Assembly (NCBI GenBank): GCA_016124655.1
Contig: WGNI01000015.1
Span: 1-64,000 of the forward strand
Reading direction: 5' to 3'
DNA length: 64,000 nucleotides
Source: Alphaproteobacteria bacterium
GTDB taxonomy: Bacteria > Pseudomonadota > Alphaproteobacteria > Caulobacterales > Aquidulcibacteraceae
Both the position numbers and the translations under genes were made by a program. Positions 16,841-26,329 of this stretch are shown here, piece by piece (position 1 is the first letter of the stretch; every line of letters begins with the position of its first letter). The notes under the pieces are model-generated. The model searched no databases, was not told the origin of the DNA, and saw nothing but the letters and a program-made list of their open reading frames with translations.

Positions 16841-18097
16841 TTGGGCGGACGCTTCGCGATCATCGTCATCGCCGCGCTCGCGGCTGGAGTGGGGTTCGGC
16901 TTCGCGGCGCAAGCGATGGGCGGCGCGCGCTTCGCGCCCGCGGTGTCCATCATCGAGTCCGTTGGCGCGGTCTGGCTTGGCGCGCTGCGCATGACGGTTG
17001 TGCCGCTGGTGTATGCGTTGCTGGTGTCCGGAATCGGATCCGTGGCGAACGCGGTGGCGACCGGGCGGCTGGCGGCGCGCGCGCTAGCGCTGTTCGCCGG
17101 CTTGCTCTTCCTGGCGATCGGGTACGCCATCGCGGCGTCGACTGCGGGCCTAGCGCTTGCGCCGATCGATCCGGCGCAGGCGCGCAATCTGATCGAGGCG
17201 CTGGGCGGCGGCGCTGTGTCCGCGACTGCGCCGACGGCGGCGCAATGGCTCTCGACGTTCGCGCCGGCCAATCCGGTGCAGGCAGCGGCGGAAGAGAACA
17301 TCGTCCAGATCGTGATTTTTGCAGCGCTGTTCGGCTTCGCCGTGACGCGGCTGCCGCAGGCGTTGCGCGACCCGCTTCTCATGCTGCACACGGCGCTGGC
17401 GGAAGCGATGGTCATTATTGTGCGCTGGGTGTTGTATGCCGCGCCGATTGGCGTGTTCGCGCTGAGCATCGGCGTGGCGTCGCGCGCGGGCGCAGGCGTG
17501 GTCGGCCTGATCGCGCACTATGTGGCGTTCGTGTCCGCGATCACGGCGGGGTCGTGTCTCATCGCATTCCTTGTCGGCGCGGTGTTCAGTCGCGTCGGGC
17601 CTGCTCGCTTCGCGCAGGCCGCCGCGCCGGTGTGGACGGTTGCGTTGTCGACGCAATCCTCCCTGGCATCGCTGCCGGTGATGATTGCGCGGTCGCGCGA
17701 TGTCCTTGCCGCGTCGGAGCGCGTGGTGGATCTGGTCCTGCCGCTGGCGGTCGCAGTGTTTCGCTTTACCAGCCCAATCGCCAACCTGGCCGTGGTGTTC
17801 TTCCTGGCCCGCTTGCACGGCGTCGAGCTGAGCGGCGCGGACATCGCGGCTGGCGCTTTGGTGGCGTTGGCGATCAGCATCGGCACGGTCGGCCTGCCTG
17901 GCCAGGCGTCGTTCTTCGCCAGCGTCGCGCCGATCTGTCTGGCGATGGGCGCGCCGGTCATTCTGCTGCCCGTGCTTTTGGCGGTGGAAGTGATCCCCGA
18001 CATCTTCCGCACGCTCGGCAATGTCACCGCGGACATGGCCGCCGTCGCCATCCTCGATCGCGGCGCGGCGGATGACCGCGACGAAAGGCTTGGGTAA
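16841..18097 (+). CDS. Dicarboxylate/amino acid:cation symporter (DAACS)
   Basis: A 418-residue inner-membrane symporter of the glutamate/aspartate/dicarboxylate family. The signatures are GALRMTVVPLVYALLVSG, the serine-rich re-entrant loop STQSSLASLPVMIA, and TSPIANLAVVFFLARLHGV. The later helix carries IGTVGLPGQASFF. It starts with TTG five bases after the aspartate kinase stop, and ptsP follows nine bases after its own stop, so the three are probably one transcript. Insertion of a transporter between aspartate kinase and ptsP is uncommon and could supply aspartate, which is inference. Confidence 0.9.
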   Translation: MGGRFAIIVIAALAAGVGFGFAAQAMGGARFAPAVSIIESVGAVWLGALRMTVVPLVYALLVSGIGSVANAVATGRLAARALALFAGLLFLAIGYAIAASTAGLALAPIDPAQARNLIEALGGGAVSATAPTAAQWLSTFAPANPVQAAAEENIVQIVIFAALFGFAVTRLPQALRDPLLMLHTALAEAMVIIVRWVLYAAPIGVFALSIGVASRAGAGVVGLIAHYVAFVSAITAGSCLIAFLVGAVFSRVGPARFAQAAAPVWTVALSTQSSLASLPVMIARSRDVLAASERVVDLVLPLAVAVFRFTSPIANLAVVFFLARLHGVELSGADIAAGALVALAISIGTVGLPGQASFFASVAPICLAMGAPVILLPVLLAVEVIPDIFRTLGNVTADMAAVAILDRGAADDRDERLG

Positions 18098-18106
18098 GGT
18101 CGCGGC

Positions 18107-20374
18107 GTGACTGGACCTTCGCCCTCTCTCGGCGGCTCCCGCATTCTCCTGCGCAAGCTGCGCGAAATCATGGAGGCGGGGGCTGACGCTCAGCAGCGCC
18201 TCGATCGGCTCGTGGTGATGATCGCGGCGACGATGGTCGCCGACGTATGCTCGATCTATCTCAAGCGCGGCCGCGTCTACGAATTGTTCGCCACCGAAGG
18301 GCTGAAGGCGGACGCGGTGCATCGCACCAAGCTGAAGGAAGGCGAGGGGCTGGTCGGCCTCGTGGCGGAAACCGCGCGCCCCCTGAACATCGCCGACGCG
18401 CCGCGCCACGAGCGGTTTTCCTATCGCCCGGAAACGGGCGAAGACCCGTATCAATCGTTTCTCGGCGTGCCGATTGTGCGCTCCGAGCGCGCGTTTGGCG
18501 TGCTGGTGGTGCAGAACAAGGTCGCGCGCACGTACGGCGAGGATGAAGTAGAAGCGCTGCAGACCATCGCCATGGTGCTCGCGGAGATGGTGGCGTCCGG
18601 CGCGTACGGCGACGTCGCCGCGCTCGGCGAGATCGACGCGCGGCCGATGAAGCCGGAGCGGCTTGCCGGGCGCGCGTTCTCCGATGGCCTGGCGATTGGC
18701 GTCGCAGTGCTGCATGAGCCGCACGCGCCGCTCGGCCGCATCGTCGCGGACGATCCCGCGGGTGAAGAGGCCCGCCTCCGCCAGGCGCTGGAGCGCATCC
18801 GCAGCGACATCGCGGAGCTCGTGAACGGCGATCCCGCCGCGATTTCGGGCGTGTCGCGGGAGGTGCTTGAGACCTTCCTGATGCTGGCGTCCGACGCGTC
18901 ATGGGAAAATCGCATTGTTTCTGGCGTGCGTGCGGGCCTGTCGGCGGATGCTGCGGTCGAACGGATTCGCGCCGAACACCGCGCCAAGGCCGCCGCCACG
19001 CGCGATCCGCACATGCGCGCGCGGTTTCATGATCTGGAGGATCTCGACAATCGCCTGCTGCGCGCGCTTGCCGGCGGCGAGCACTCAGGCCGTCAAGCGA
19101 TCGCGGGCGACGCGATCCTGATCGCGCGGGAAATCGGGCCCGCGGAATTGTTCGATTATGGCGCGCGGCAATTGCGCGGCGTGGCGCTGGAGGAGGGCGC
19201 GCCGACCGCGCACGCCGCGATCGTTGCGCGCGCCCTGGGCATTGCGATGGTGGGGCGGTTGCCGAACCTCACATCGCGGGTGGAGGCGGGCGACGCGGTG
19301 ATCCTCGACGGTGAAAGCGGCGAGGTGCGCCTGCGCCCGGAATCGGACGTCGTGAAGGCGTATGAACAGCGGCAGGCGCTGCGCAGCGAACGTGCTGCGG
19401 AGTTCAGGCGGCTGCGGGATCAACCAGCGATCACCAAGGACGGCGCGCGCGTCACGCTGCTGCTCAATGCCGGGCTGGCGCTGGACGCGGTGCACCTTGA
19501 GGAAGCCGGCGCGGAAGGCATCGGGCTGTTTCGCACCGAGTTCCAATTCATGGTGTCGGAGACGCTGCCCAAACTCGAAGCGCAGACGGAGCTTTATCGC
19601 AACGTGCTGCAGGCCGCGGGCGACAAGCCGGTGACGTTCCGGACGCTTGATCTCGGCGGCGACAAGGTCTTGCCGTACATGGCGTCGGAACGGGAAGACA
19701 ATCCGGCGCTGGGATGGCGCGCGATCCGCATCGGTCTCGATCGACCTGCGCTGTTGCGCTATCAACTGCGCGCGCTTGTGGAGGCGGCGGAAGGCCGGTT
19801 GCTGCGCGTGATGTTCCCGCTGGTGACGACCGCGCCGGAATTCGACGCCGCCAAGGCTTTGGTGCTGCGTGAGGTCGAGTGGGCCAAGAAGCGCGGCGCG
19901 CAAGGGCCAGCGAATCTTGAAGTCGGCGCAATGATTGAAGCGCCGGCGCTGGCGTTCGCGATCGACGCGCTGAAAGGCAAAGCGAACTTTCTTTCGATCG
20001 GCACGAACGATCTGATGCAGTATTTTTTCGCGGCCGATCGCGGCAATCCCAAAGTCGCTGATCGGTACGACATTCTGTCGCCGCCGGCTTTGCGTTTGCT
20101 CAAACGCATCCGCGAAGATGCGCGCGCGGCGGACTTGCCCGTGTCGATTTGCGGCGAAGCTGCAGGAAGGCCATTGGAGGCGATCGCCTTCGTCGCCTTG
20201 GGATATGAGCGTTTGTCCATGCCGGCGTCAGGCGTCGGACCTGTAAAACGCATGCTTGCGTCCCTAGATAGACGCCTCGCGGAAGAGGCGGTGATGTCGA
20301 TGTTGGACAGTGCGCGCGCCTCGGTTCGCGGCGAGATTTTGGCGTTTGCGCAGCGCAGCGGCGTAAGTCTTTAG
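18107..20374 (+). CDS. ptsP: Nitrogen phosphotransferase system enzyme I
   Basis: A 755-residue PEP-protein phosphotransferase that starts the PTS-Ntr phosphorelay. An N-terminal GAF domain (about residues 25-165, LVVMIAATMVADVCSIYLK) senses a small ligand, glutamine in known cases. The phosphohistidine domain has the active-site segment APTAHAAIVARALGIAMVG. The PEP-binding barrel shows GIGLFRTEFQFM, TLDLGGDKVLPYM and FLSIGTNDLMQYFFAADRGN. The start is GTG. Its usual partners (HPr-like NPr and EIIA-Ntr) are not in the window. Confidence 0.95.
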   Translation: MTGPSPSLGGSRILLRKLREIMEAGADAQQRLDRLVVMIAATMVADVCSIYLKRGRVYELFATEGLKADAVHRTKLKEGEGLVGLVAETARPLNIADAPRHERFSYRPETGEDPYQSFLGVPIVRSERAFGVLVVQNKVARTYGEDEVEALQTIAMVLAEMVASGAYGDVAALGEIDARPMKPERLAGRAFSDGLAIGVAVLHEPHAPLGRIVADDPAGEEARLRQALERIRSDIAELVNGDPAAISGVSREVLETFLMLASDASWENRIVSGVRAGLSADAAVERIRAEHRAKAAATRDPHMRARFHDLEDLDNRLLRALAGGEHSGRQAIAGDAILIAREIGPAELFDYGARQLRGVALEEGAPTAHAAIVARALGIAMVGRLPNLTSRVEAGDAVILDGESGEVRLRPESDVVKAYEQRQALRSERAAEFRRLRDQPAITKDGARVTLLLNAGLALDAVHLEEAGAEGIGLFRTEFQFMVSETLPKLEAQTELYRNVLQAAGDKPVTFRTLDLGGDKVLPYMASEREDNPALGWRAIRIGLDRPALLRYQLRALVEAAEGRLLRVMFPLVTTAPEFDAAKALVLREVEWAKKRGAQGPANLEVGAMIEAPALAFAIDALKGKANFLSIGTNDLMQYFFAADRGNPKVADRYDILSPPALRLLKRIREDARAADLPVSICGEAAGRPLEAIAFVALGYERLSMPASGVGPVKRMLASLDRRLAEEAVMSMLDSARASVRGEILAFAQRSGVSL

Positions 20375-20491
20375 AGATTGTAAAGATTGAAGCGGCAGCG
20401 TTGATCACGCGCCGGATTCGCGAGTAAGCTCGAAACGTGGCTCAAAACTTGCTTCTTGGATGGACGAGGTCTGCAAAGGACCGGATCGACG

Positions 20492-21334
20492 ATGTTGCGC
20501 CCTGACGGATCAGACACCCCACCGCCCGAAGGCCAGAGCGCCGCTGCGCCGGCGCGCGCGAGCGCGCGCGTGGTGACGGTCGATCCCGGCTTGCGCGCGG
20601 GCGAGAAGCTGGAAGCCGCGCGCACGCAGCTCGGCCTGTCTCTGGAGGAATTGTCCGAGCGGCTGCGCATCCGCGCGGATTTCCTGGAGGCGCTGGAGGC
20701 GATGAACGCCAAGCTGCTTCCCGGCAAGGCCTACACGCTTGCCTATCTGCGCTCCTATGCGCGCGAACTCGGCCTCGATGCGCCGCGGATCGTGACGCAG
20801 TTTCAAGAGGAATGCGCGCTGTCGCGCGAAGACGATCGCCCGCAGGTGCGCAGCCCGCGCTCGCGGCCGCGGACCGAGCGGCCCTGGCTGGCGTTCCTGG
20901 CTGTCGGCGCAATCGCCGCCGGGTTTGTGGCGTGGCAGGCCTTGCGCCCGCCGCCTGCGGAAGAGGTCGCGGCTGCGGTCCCGCCGCCCGTGGTGTCGGG
21001 ACCGGCGCCGAGCCTGGCGGATGCGCCGCCGGCCTATGCCCCTCGCTCCTATGTGATCAAAGCGGTCGCGCAGGCGCGGCTGGAGGTCAGGGGCGCGGAC
21101 GGCACGACGCAATTGTACCGGGAAATGCAGCCAGGCGATTCCTATACGCCCGACCCCAGCCCAGGCTGGACGCTCCACACCAGCGATGGCGGCGCGTTCG
21201 AAGTCTATGTCGATGGAACCTTCGCGGGGCTGCTTGGCGACGAGGGCAAGCCGGTGATCGGCCGGCGGCTGGATTCCATTCAACCGCCCGTCCAGGCGGG
21301 CGCGACCCAAGCCTCCCAGCGTCCTGCGGGCTGA
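20492..21334 (+). CDS. RodZ-like HTH membrane protein
   Basis: A 280-residue protein with RodZ architecture. A cytoplasmic helix-turn-helix of the Xre/HTH_25 type lies near residues 30-95 ([20 protein letters not shown] and [20 protein letters not shown]). One transmembrane helix follows near 132-152 ([17 protein letters not shown]), then a proline-rich linker and a DUF4115-like periplasmic beta domain ([19 protein letters not shown]). RodZ links MreB to the cell-wall elongation complex. The ATG used has AAGGA 10 bases upstream; an earlier TTG is less likely. ispG follows 65 bases later, a frequent pairing. Confidence 0.82.
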   Translation: MLRPDGSDTPPPEGQSAAAPARASARVVTVDPGLRAGEKLEAARTQLGLSLEELSERLRIRADFLEALEAMNAKLLPGKAYTLAYLRSYARELGLDAPRIVTQFQEECALSREDDRPQVRSPRSRPRTERPWLAFLAVGAIAAGFVAWQALRPPPAEEVAAAVPPPVVSGPAPSLADAPPAYAPRSYVIKAVAQARLEVRGADGTTQLYREMQPGDSYTPDPSPGWTLHTSDGGAFEVYVDGTFAGLLGDEGKPVIGRRLDSIQPPVQAGATQASQRPAG

Positions 21335-21399
21335 TACGACGCGCTCGCGCCCAGGCGCGGCCCGTCATATGGTCAGCAAGAAGCCCTAGGATTTCGCCG

Positions 21400-22521
21400 A
21401 TGGATGGCGGTTCGCCAGACCTGCACCACTTGCGCCCATGGCGGCGCATCGACCGGCGCGTCAGCCGCCAGATCATGGTGGGCAAGGTTCCCGTCGGCGG
21501 GGGTGCGCCGATCACGGTGCAGACCATGACGAACACGGTCACGGCGGATGCCGAGGCCACCATTGCGCAGATCCGCCGCGCCGAAGAAGCCGGGGCAGAC
21601 ATCGTCAGGGTTTCCTGCCCCGATGAGGACTCCACCGCCGCATTCGCGAAGATAGCGCGGGCGGTGAGCGTGCCGCTGGTGGCCGATATCCACTTCCACT
21701 ACCGCCGGGGGATCGAGGCCGCGACCGCCGGCGCGGCGTGCCTGCGGATCAATCCCGGCAATATCGGGAAGCCGGAGCGCGTTCGCGAGGTGATCCAGGC
21801 GGCGAAGGATCACGGCTGCTCGATGCGCATCGGGGTCAATGCCGGGTCGCTCGAGCCGGACCTTCTGGAGAAGTATGGCGAGCCATGTCCGGAGGCGATG
21901 GTGGAAAGCGCGCTGAAGCACGCGGCCATTCTCGAAGACCATGATTTCCGCGCGTACAAGATATCGGTGAAGGCGTCGGATCCGTTCCTGACGGTCGCGG
22001 CTTATCAGCAGCTTGCGGAAGCGACCGATGCGCCGTTGCATCTTGGCGTCACCGAAGCAGGCGCTCTGCGCACGGGCACGGTGAAATCCTCCATCGGAAT
22101 TGGCTCGCTTCTGTGGGCCGGCATCGGCGACACGATCCGCGTTTCGCTTGCCGCTGATCCGGTGGAGGAAGTGAAGGTCGGCCACGACATCTTGAAATCG
22201 CTGGGCCTGCGTCAGCGCGGCGTGAATGTCATTGCGTGCCCATCCTGCGCGCGGCAGGGCTTTGACGTGATCAAGACCGTGGAGGCGCTGGAGCAACGCC
22301 TGGCGCACATCGCGGAGCCGATTTCGCTGTCGATCATCGGCTGCGTGGTGAACGGGCCGGGCGAAGCGCTGATGACCGATCTTGGGTTCACCGGCGGCGG
22401 CAAGGGCGCCGGCATGGTCTATGTCGCGGGTAAGCAAGACCATAAATGCGACAACGATCAGATGATCGATCACATTGTCGCGCTGGTGGAGAAGCGCGCG
22501 GAAGAGATGCGCGGGGCGTAG
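21400..22521 (+). CDS. ispG: (E)-4-hydroxy-3-methylbut-2-enyl-diphosphate synthase
   Basis: A 373-residue iron-sulfur enzyme of the MEP isoprenoid pathway. The N-terminal TIM barrel has [31 protein letters not shown] and LRINPGNIG. The C-terminal half carries the 4Fe-4S cysteines in [10 protein letters not shown] and [11 protein letters not shown], with the glutamate in the last segment. Length is normal. The frame extends far upstream through rodZ-like coding in another frame; the ATG used (MDGGSPDL) fits family starts and follows a modest AGG. Confidence 0.95.
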   Translation: MDGGSPDLHHLRPWRRIDRRVSRQIMVGKVPVGGGAPITVQTMTNTVTADAEATIAQIRRAEEAGADIVRVSCPDEDSTAAFAKIARAVSVPLVADIHFHYRRGIEAATAGAACLRINPGNIGKPERVREVIQAAKDHGCSMRIGVNAGSLEPDLLEKYGEPCPEAMVESALKHAAILEDHDFRAYKISVKASDPFLTVAAYQQLAEATDAPLHLGVTEAGALRTGTVKSSIGIGSLLWAGIGDTIRVSLAADPVEEVKVGHDILKSLGLRQRGVNVIACPSCARQGFDVIKTVEALEQRLAHIAEPISLSIIGCVVNGPGEALMTDLGFTGGGKGAGMVYVAGKQDHKCDNDQMIDHIVALVEKRAEEMRGA

Positions 22522-22568
22522 CATCAAGCGGGACGCGCTGCGTGCGCCGGTCACGCTCAGGAGACCGC

Positions 22569-23501
22569 ATGCGTTCGGGGGATGATCTGAGCGCGCAGAC
22601 TGCGCTGGCGCTGCGCCTGTTGCGCGAAGCGAGCAGCCGCGCAGAAGGTTTGGCTCTGCTTAAGGACGCCGCGGACAAAGGCGACGGCGAAGCGCTCGCC
22701 GTCATGGCGGTGTTTGTTGCCGGCGGCGTTCTTGAAGGCGGCGATTGGGGCGTTGCGCTTGGCTATTTGGCCGATGCGGCGGATGCGGGCTGGGCGGATG
22801 CCCGGGATGAATTGCGCTTTCTTGCCGACGATGGGGCGGGCGTGGATTGGCGTGCGTTGGCGGCGCGCGTCGCAATCGAGCATTGGCTCACGCCGCCGCG
22901 GCCGCGCATCGTTTGTGAAGCGCCGCGCATCGGCGTGATCGAAGGGTTACTGTGGCCGGGCGCCTGCACATGGTTCATGTCGCTTGGCGCGGGATGGCTC
23001 AAGCCTGCGGCGGTGTACGACGCCGCGGAGGCCATTCCGCGCCGCGCGCATGAGCGCACCAATAGCGACTTCCCCTTCGATCTCTTCCGCGCGCGCGTCT
23101 CCACGTGCTTGTTGCAGGCGCGTATCGAGGCGGCGCTCGGCGCGCCGGTTGAAACGTTCGAAGCCTTGACGCTGATGCATTATGCGCGCGGCGAAGAATT
23201 TACGCCGCACCACGACTTTCTCGATCCAGCCATTCCAGGACACGCGGCAGACCTGCGCCACCGCGGGCAGCGCGTGATGACCGCGTTGGTTTGGCTCAAC
23301 GATGATTTCGAGGGCGGCGAGACGGCGTTTCCTCTCATCGATTTTTCGTTCCGAGGTCGGCCTGGCGATGCGCTCGTATTCGCCAATGTCGGGCCTGACG
23401 GCGCGCCCGACAGCCGCACGCTGCACGCCGGTGGACCGCCGACGCAGGGGGAGAAGTGGATTCTTTCGCAATGGATTCGCGATCGGCCGCAGCAATGGTG
23501 A
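22569..23501 (+). CDS. 2OG-Fe(II) oxygenase (prolyl 4-hydroxylase-like) with Sel1-like N-terminus
   Basis: A 310-residue protein. The C-terminal half is a prolyl-4-hydroxylase-type double-stranded beta-helix: the iron motif is His214-x-Asp216 in FTPHHDFLD, the distal histidine is in SRTLHAGGPP, and QWIRDRP closes the domain. GGETAFPLIDFSFRGRPGDA is also typical. The N-terminal 90 residues look like Sel1/TPR-type helical repeats (EGLALLKDAADKGDGEALAV, then GYLADAADAGWADA). It probably hydroxylates a protein side chain; the target is unknown. An AGGAGA site precedes the ATG. Confidence 0.85.
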   Translation: MRSGDDLSAQTALALRLLREASSRAEGLALLKDAADKGDGEALAVMAVFVAGGVLEGGDWGVALGYLADAADAGWADARDELRFLADDGAGVDWRALAARVAIEHWLTPPRPRIVCEAPRIGVIEGLLWPGACTWFMSLGAGWLKPAAVYDAAEAIPRRAHERTNSDFPFDLFRARVSTCLLQARIEAALGAPVETFEALTLMHYARGEEFTPHHDFLDPAIPGHAADLRHRGQRVMTALVWLNDDFEGGETAFPLIDFSFRGRPGDALVFANVGPDGAPDSRTLHAGGPPTQGEKWILSQWIRDRPQQW

Positions 23502-23615
23502 GGCATCGGCCTCACGCGCGCGGCGCGCGGCATTGATCGGGCCATGTCCGTCGCCCATGTGACAGGTCTTCCGGCGCCGCTCGCGCACGGCCGGCAGACG
23601 CGCTAGGATAGAGCC

Positions 23616-24044
23616 ATGCTCCAGGAACACATGAAGGAGACCTACGAATTCCTGTTCGACGAGGCGCATGTCGCCTTGCAACAGGGCGGGTCGCTGCGCC
23701 CGCTTGGCGCCGGCATTCGCCGTACGGGAGAGCGCATCCAGGCGCAGGTGGAGACCAAGCCCGGCGATGAAGGCGCAGACGCGCATATCCGCGGCCTGAT
23801 TGCGGGGTTCCAGCACGAAGACAAGACCAACGGTCTGATCGCGGCGGGGCTGGTGTTCGACGCGGCGATGACCGATGGCGGCACGGCGTATGCGCGCGCG
23901 CTCTATTTTCATCTGGAAGCGGCGAATGGCCGGGCGATCGAAGTGGTGATCCCGTATGAATCCCAGCTTGGCGTGATCGATTTCGCCGAGCCCGCAGTGT
24001 CTGAGGTCGCGGCGGAGATCTTCACCAACGCCACCCAGTCTTAG
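23616..24044 (+). CDS. Conserved-looking hypothetical protein
   Basis: A 142-residue acidic cytoplasmic protein that I do not recognise. It has an N-terminal helix ([20 protein letters not shown]), a middle part with alternating strands, and a C-terminal segment [17 protein letters not shown]. There is no signal peptide, cysteine or membrane segment. AGGATAGAG precedes the ATG by a few bases, and codon use resembles the neighbours, so it is likely a real gene. It ends 11 bases before prfA and may be cotranscribed with it. Confidence 0.7.
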   Translation: MLQEHMKETYEFLFDEAHVALQQGGSLRPLGAGIRRTGERIQAQVETKPGDEGADAHIRGLIAGFQHEDKTNGLIAAGLVFDAAMTDGGTAYARALYFHLEAANGRAIEVVIPYESQLGVIDFAEPAVSEVAAEIFTNATQS

Positions 24045-24055
24045 CTGTACGCCCG

Positions 24056-25138
24056 ATGTTCGATTTGACCCGCCTGGAACGGCGGCTGACGCAGGCCGCC
24101 GATCGCTTCGAGATGATCGAAGGCCGCATGGCTGCGACGACGGACGGCGCAGAGATCACGCGTCTTTCGAAAGAACATGCTGAACTGAAGCCGTTTGCCG
24201 ACGCCGTGCGGGCGCTCGGGCGCGCGCGAGAGGATGTCGCGCAGGCGCGCGCCATGGCGGATGACCCCGATCCCGAGATGGCGGCGCTGGCGCGCGAGGA
24301 GCTTGAAGCGGCGGAAGCGCGGCTTGAGGCGGCCGCAGAAGTCGCGCAAATGCTGCTCATTCCCAAGGACAAGGACGAGCAGGCGTCCGCCATTCTCGAA
24401 GTGCGCGCCGGCACGGGCGGCGAAGAGGCCGGCCTGTTCGCGGCGGACCTGCTGCGCATGTATCAGCGGTTCGCCGGCCTTCAGGGTTGGAAGTTCGAGC
24501 TTGAAGACTCCAACGAAACCGGGCTCGGGGGCGTGCGCGAGGCGGTGGCGACGATCACAGGCTCGGGCGTTTTCGGGAAGCTGAAATTCGAAAGCGGCGT
24601 GCATCGCGTGCAGCGCGTGCCTGAAACCGAGGCGGGCGGGCGTATTCACACGTCGGCGGCAACGGTGGCTGTGTTGCCGCAACCGGATGAGGTCGATCTT
24701 GTCATTCATGACAACGACATCCGGATCGACACCATGCGCGCATCGGGCGCCGGCGGGCAGCACGTGAACAAGACCGACAGCGCGGTGCGCATCACGCACA
24801 TCCCCACCGGCATTGTCGTGGTGTCGCAGGAAAAATCGCAGCACCAGAACCGCGCGCAGGCCATGAAGATCCTGCGCGCGCGGCTCTATGATCTGGAGCA
24901 GCAGAAGCGCGACGCTGCGCGCGCCGCGGAGCGCAAAGGCCAGGTCGGCTCCGGCGATCGCAGCGAACGCATCCGCACGTACAATTTTCCGCAGGGCCGC
25001 GTGACGGACCATCGCATCAATCTCACGGTCTACAATTTGCCGGACGTGATCGAGGGCCCAGGACTTGCGCCCATCGTCGATGCGCTGTTGGCCGATGAGC
25101 GTGCGGCCAAGCTGGCCGCGCTCGGGGAGGAGGCGTGA
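24056..25138 (+). CDS. prfA: Peptide chain release factor 1
   Basis: A 360-residue class I release factor reading UAA and UAG. The GGQ loop is in [17 protein letters not shown] near residue 230. The codon-recognition tripeptide is of the RF1 PxT type, here PET in [17 protein letters not shown]. The helical N-domain and the C-terminal [19 protein letters not shown] are standard. Its stop overlaps the GTG of prmC, whose product methylates the glutamine of this GGQ motif, so the pair is coupled. Confidence 0.97.
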   Translation: MFDLTRLERRLTQAADRFEMIEGRMAATTDGAEITRLSKEHAELKPFADAVRALGRAREDVAQARAMADDPDPEMAALAREELEAAEARLEAAAEVAQMLLIPKDKDEQASAILEVRAGTGGEEAGLFAADLLRMYQRFAGLQGWKFELEDSNETGLGGVREAVATITGSGVFGKLKFESGVHRVQRVPETEAGGRIHTSAATVAVLPQPDEVDLVIHDNDIRIDTMRASGAGGQHVNKTDSAVRITHIPTGIVVVSQEKSQHQNRAQAMKILRARLYDLEQQKRDAARAAERKGQVGSGDRSERIRTYNFPQGRVTDHRINLTVYNLPDVIEGPGLAPIVDALLADERAAKLAALGEEA

Positions 25139-25983
25139 CAACGCTCGTTGCGGCTTGGACCGCCGCGCGGCGCGCGCTCGAAGCCGCGGGCGTCGATACG
25201 CCGGTGTTCGACGCGCGCCTGCTGATCGAGGCGGGCGCTGGCGTCAATCGTCTTGATATCCTGACCGATCCGCATCGCGCCCTGGACGCTGTGCAGATCG
25301 AGGCGATCGATGCGCAGGTGACTCGGCGCGCAGCGCGCGAACCGGTCAGCCAAATTTTGGGGCGCAAAGAGTTCAGAAGCCTGTCGTTTGTCGTCACGCC
25401 CGACGTGCTGACGCCGCGGCCCGAGACGGAGTTTCTCGTCGAGGCTGGGCTGGCGATGCTCGATCCGCAGGCGCCCGCACGCGTGCTCGATTTGGGCGTC
25501 GGCTCGGGGGCCGCGCTGCTTTCAGTGCTGATGGAGCGGCCGAACGCCGTGGGCGTCGGCGTGGACAAGAGCGCGGCCGCGCTGGCGGTGGCGCGGGAGA
25601 ACGCAGCTGCGCTGGGTTTGTCCGCGCGCGCGGCGCTGGTTGAAGGCGATTGGGCGGAGGGACTGGACGGCCCTTTCGATCTTGTGGTGTCCAACCCGCC
25701 TTATGTGCGCACCGGCGCGCTCGGCCTTCTGGCCCCGGAGGTGTCCAAGTTCGAGCCGGCGCTGGCGCTGGACGGCGGCCCGGACGGTCTTGCGGCGTAT
25801 CGGGCGATCATGCCGGCGATCCGGCGCGTGCTGCGGCCCGGCGGCGGCTGGGCGGTGGAGGTCGGCGAAGGGCAGGCCGAGGCCGTTTGGGCGCATGCCG
25901 ACGCCGCAGGCCTTGCCCCGCAGGATGTGGTGAATGACTTTTCAGGAATCGCGCGGATCGTGCATGGCCGCAGCCCAGCCTGA
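25135..25983 (+). CDS. prmC: Release factor glutamine methyltransferase
   Basis: A 282-residue SAM-dependent enzyme that methylates the GGQ glutamine of release factors. SAM motif I is [16 protein letters not shown] and the substrate-binding NPPY motif is [13 protein letters not shown]. The N-terminal helical domain carries [14 protein letters not shown] and [11 protein letters not shown], both family marks. The start is GTG, overlapping the prfA stop (GTGA) behind a GGGGAGGAGG site. It ends before a 346-base stretch without a clear gene. Confidence 0.95.
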   Translation: MTTLVAAWTAARRALEAAGVDTPVFDARLLIEAGAGVNRLDILTDPHRALDAVQIEAIDAQVTRRAAREPVSQILGRKEFRSLSFVVTPDVLTPRPETEFLVEAGLAMLDPQAPARVLDLGVGSGAALLSVLMERPNAVGVGVDKSAAALAVARENAAALGLSARAALVEGDWAEGLDGPFDLVVSNPPYVRTGALGLLAPEVSKFEPALALDGGPDGLAAYRAIMPAIRRVLRPGGGWAVEVGEGQAEAVWAHADAAGLAPQDVVNDFSGIARIVHGRSPA

Positions 25984-26329
25984 ACGGGAACTTGCAGGTC
26001 TTGAAGAAATTAGTCTTGGAGCGGCGCGCGCGAAGCATTATGAGTTTGCTTGGAGAGTTTGAGGGTCCAAAGCACAGGGTTTTGGAGAGTCAGGGCTCCA
26101 GAGGCGGCGGGCGCCCCAGAAGCGCCGCCTTGCGTCGCAAAAGCGAGGCGTTCAAGCGGCAGGCCTTTCGAGGCTTTCACGCGGAAGCCAGCCGGGACGC
26201 GAAGGGCGCATTGTTCCGGATTGGTGATGCTGTTCGTGATTTGCGCCGCTGCGCGTCAGAACTTCGCGAAGGGGCTTCATTCAGCCGACTGGCATGGGCG
26301 AACAGCGCCAACCTAATAGGTGAAACTTG
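25984..26329 (+). other. 346-base stretch without a clear gene, possible structured leader
   Basis: No convincing gene lies here; the two short open frames lack family features and good starts. Two imperfect copies of GGAGAGT...GGGxTCC begin near 26053 and 26095. A hairpin with arms AGGCGGCG (26102-26109) and CGCCGCCT (26123-26130) follows, with no T-run behind it. The stretch could hold the prmC terminator region, the DUF4167 promoter and leader, or a small RNA; none is proved. Confidence 0.4.

Noticed and set aside
17150-18724. 524-codon minus-strand frame opposite the symporter and ptsP
   Set aside because: Antisense shadow with Arg/His-rich, low-information sequence and no ribosome site.
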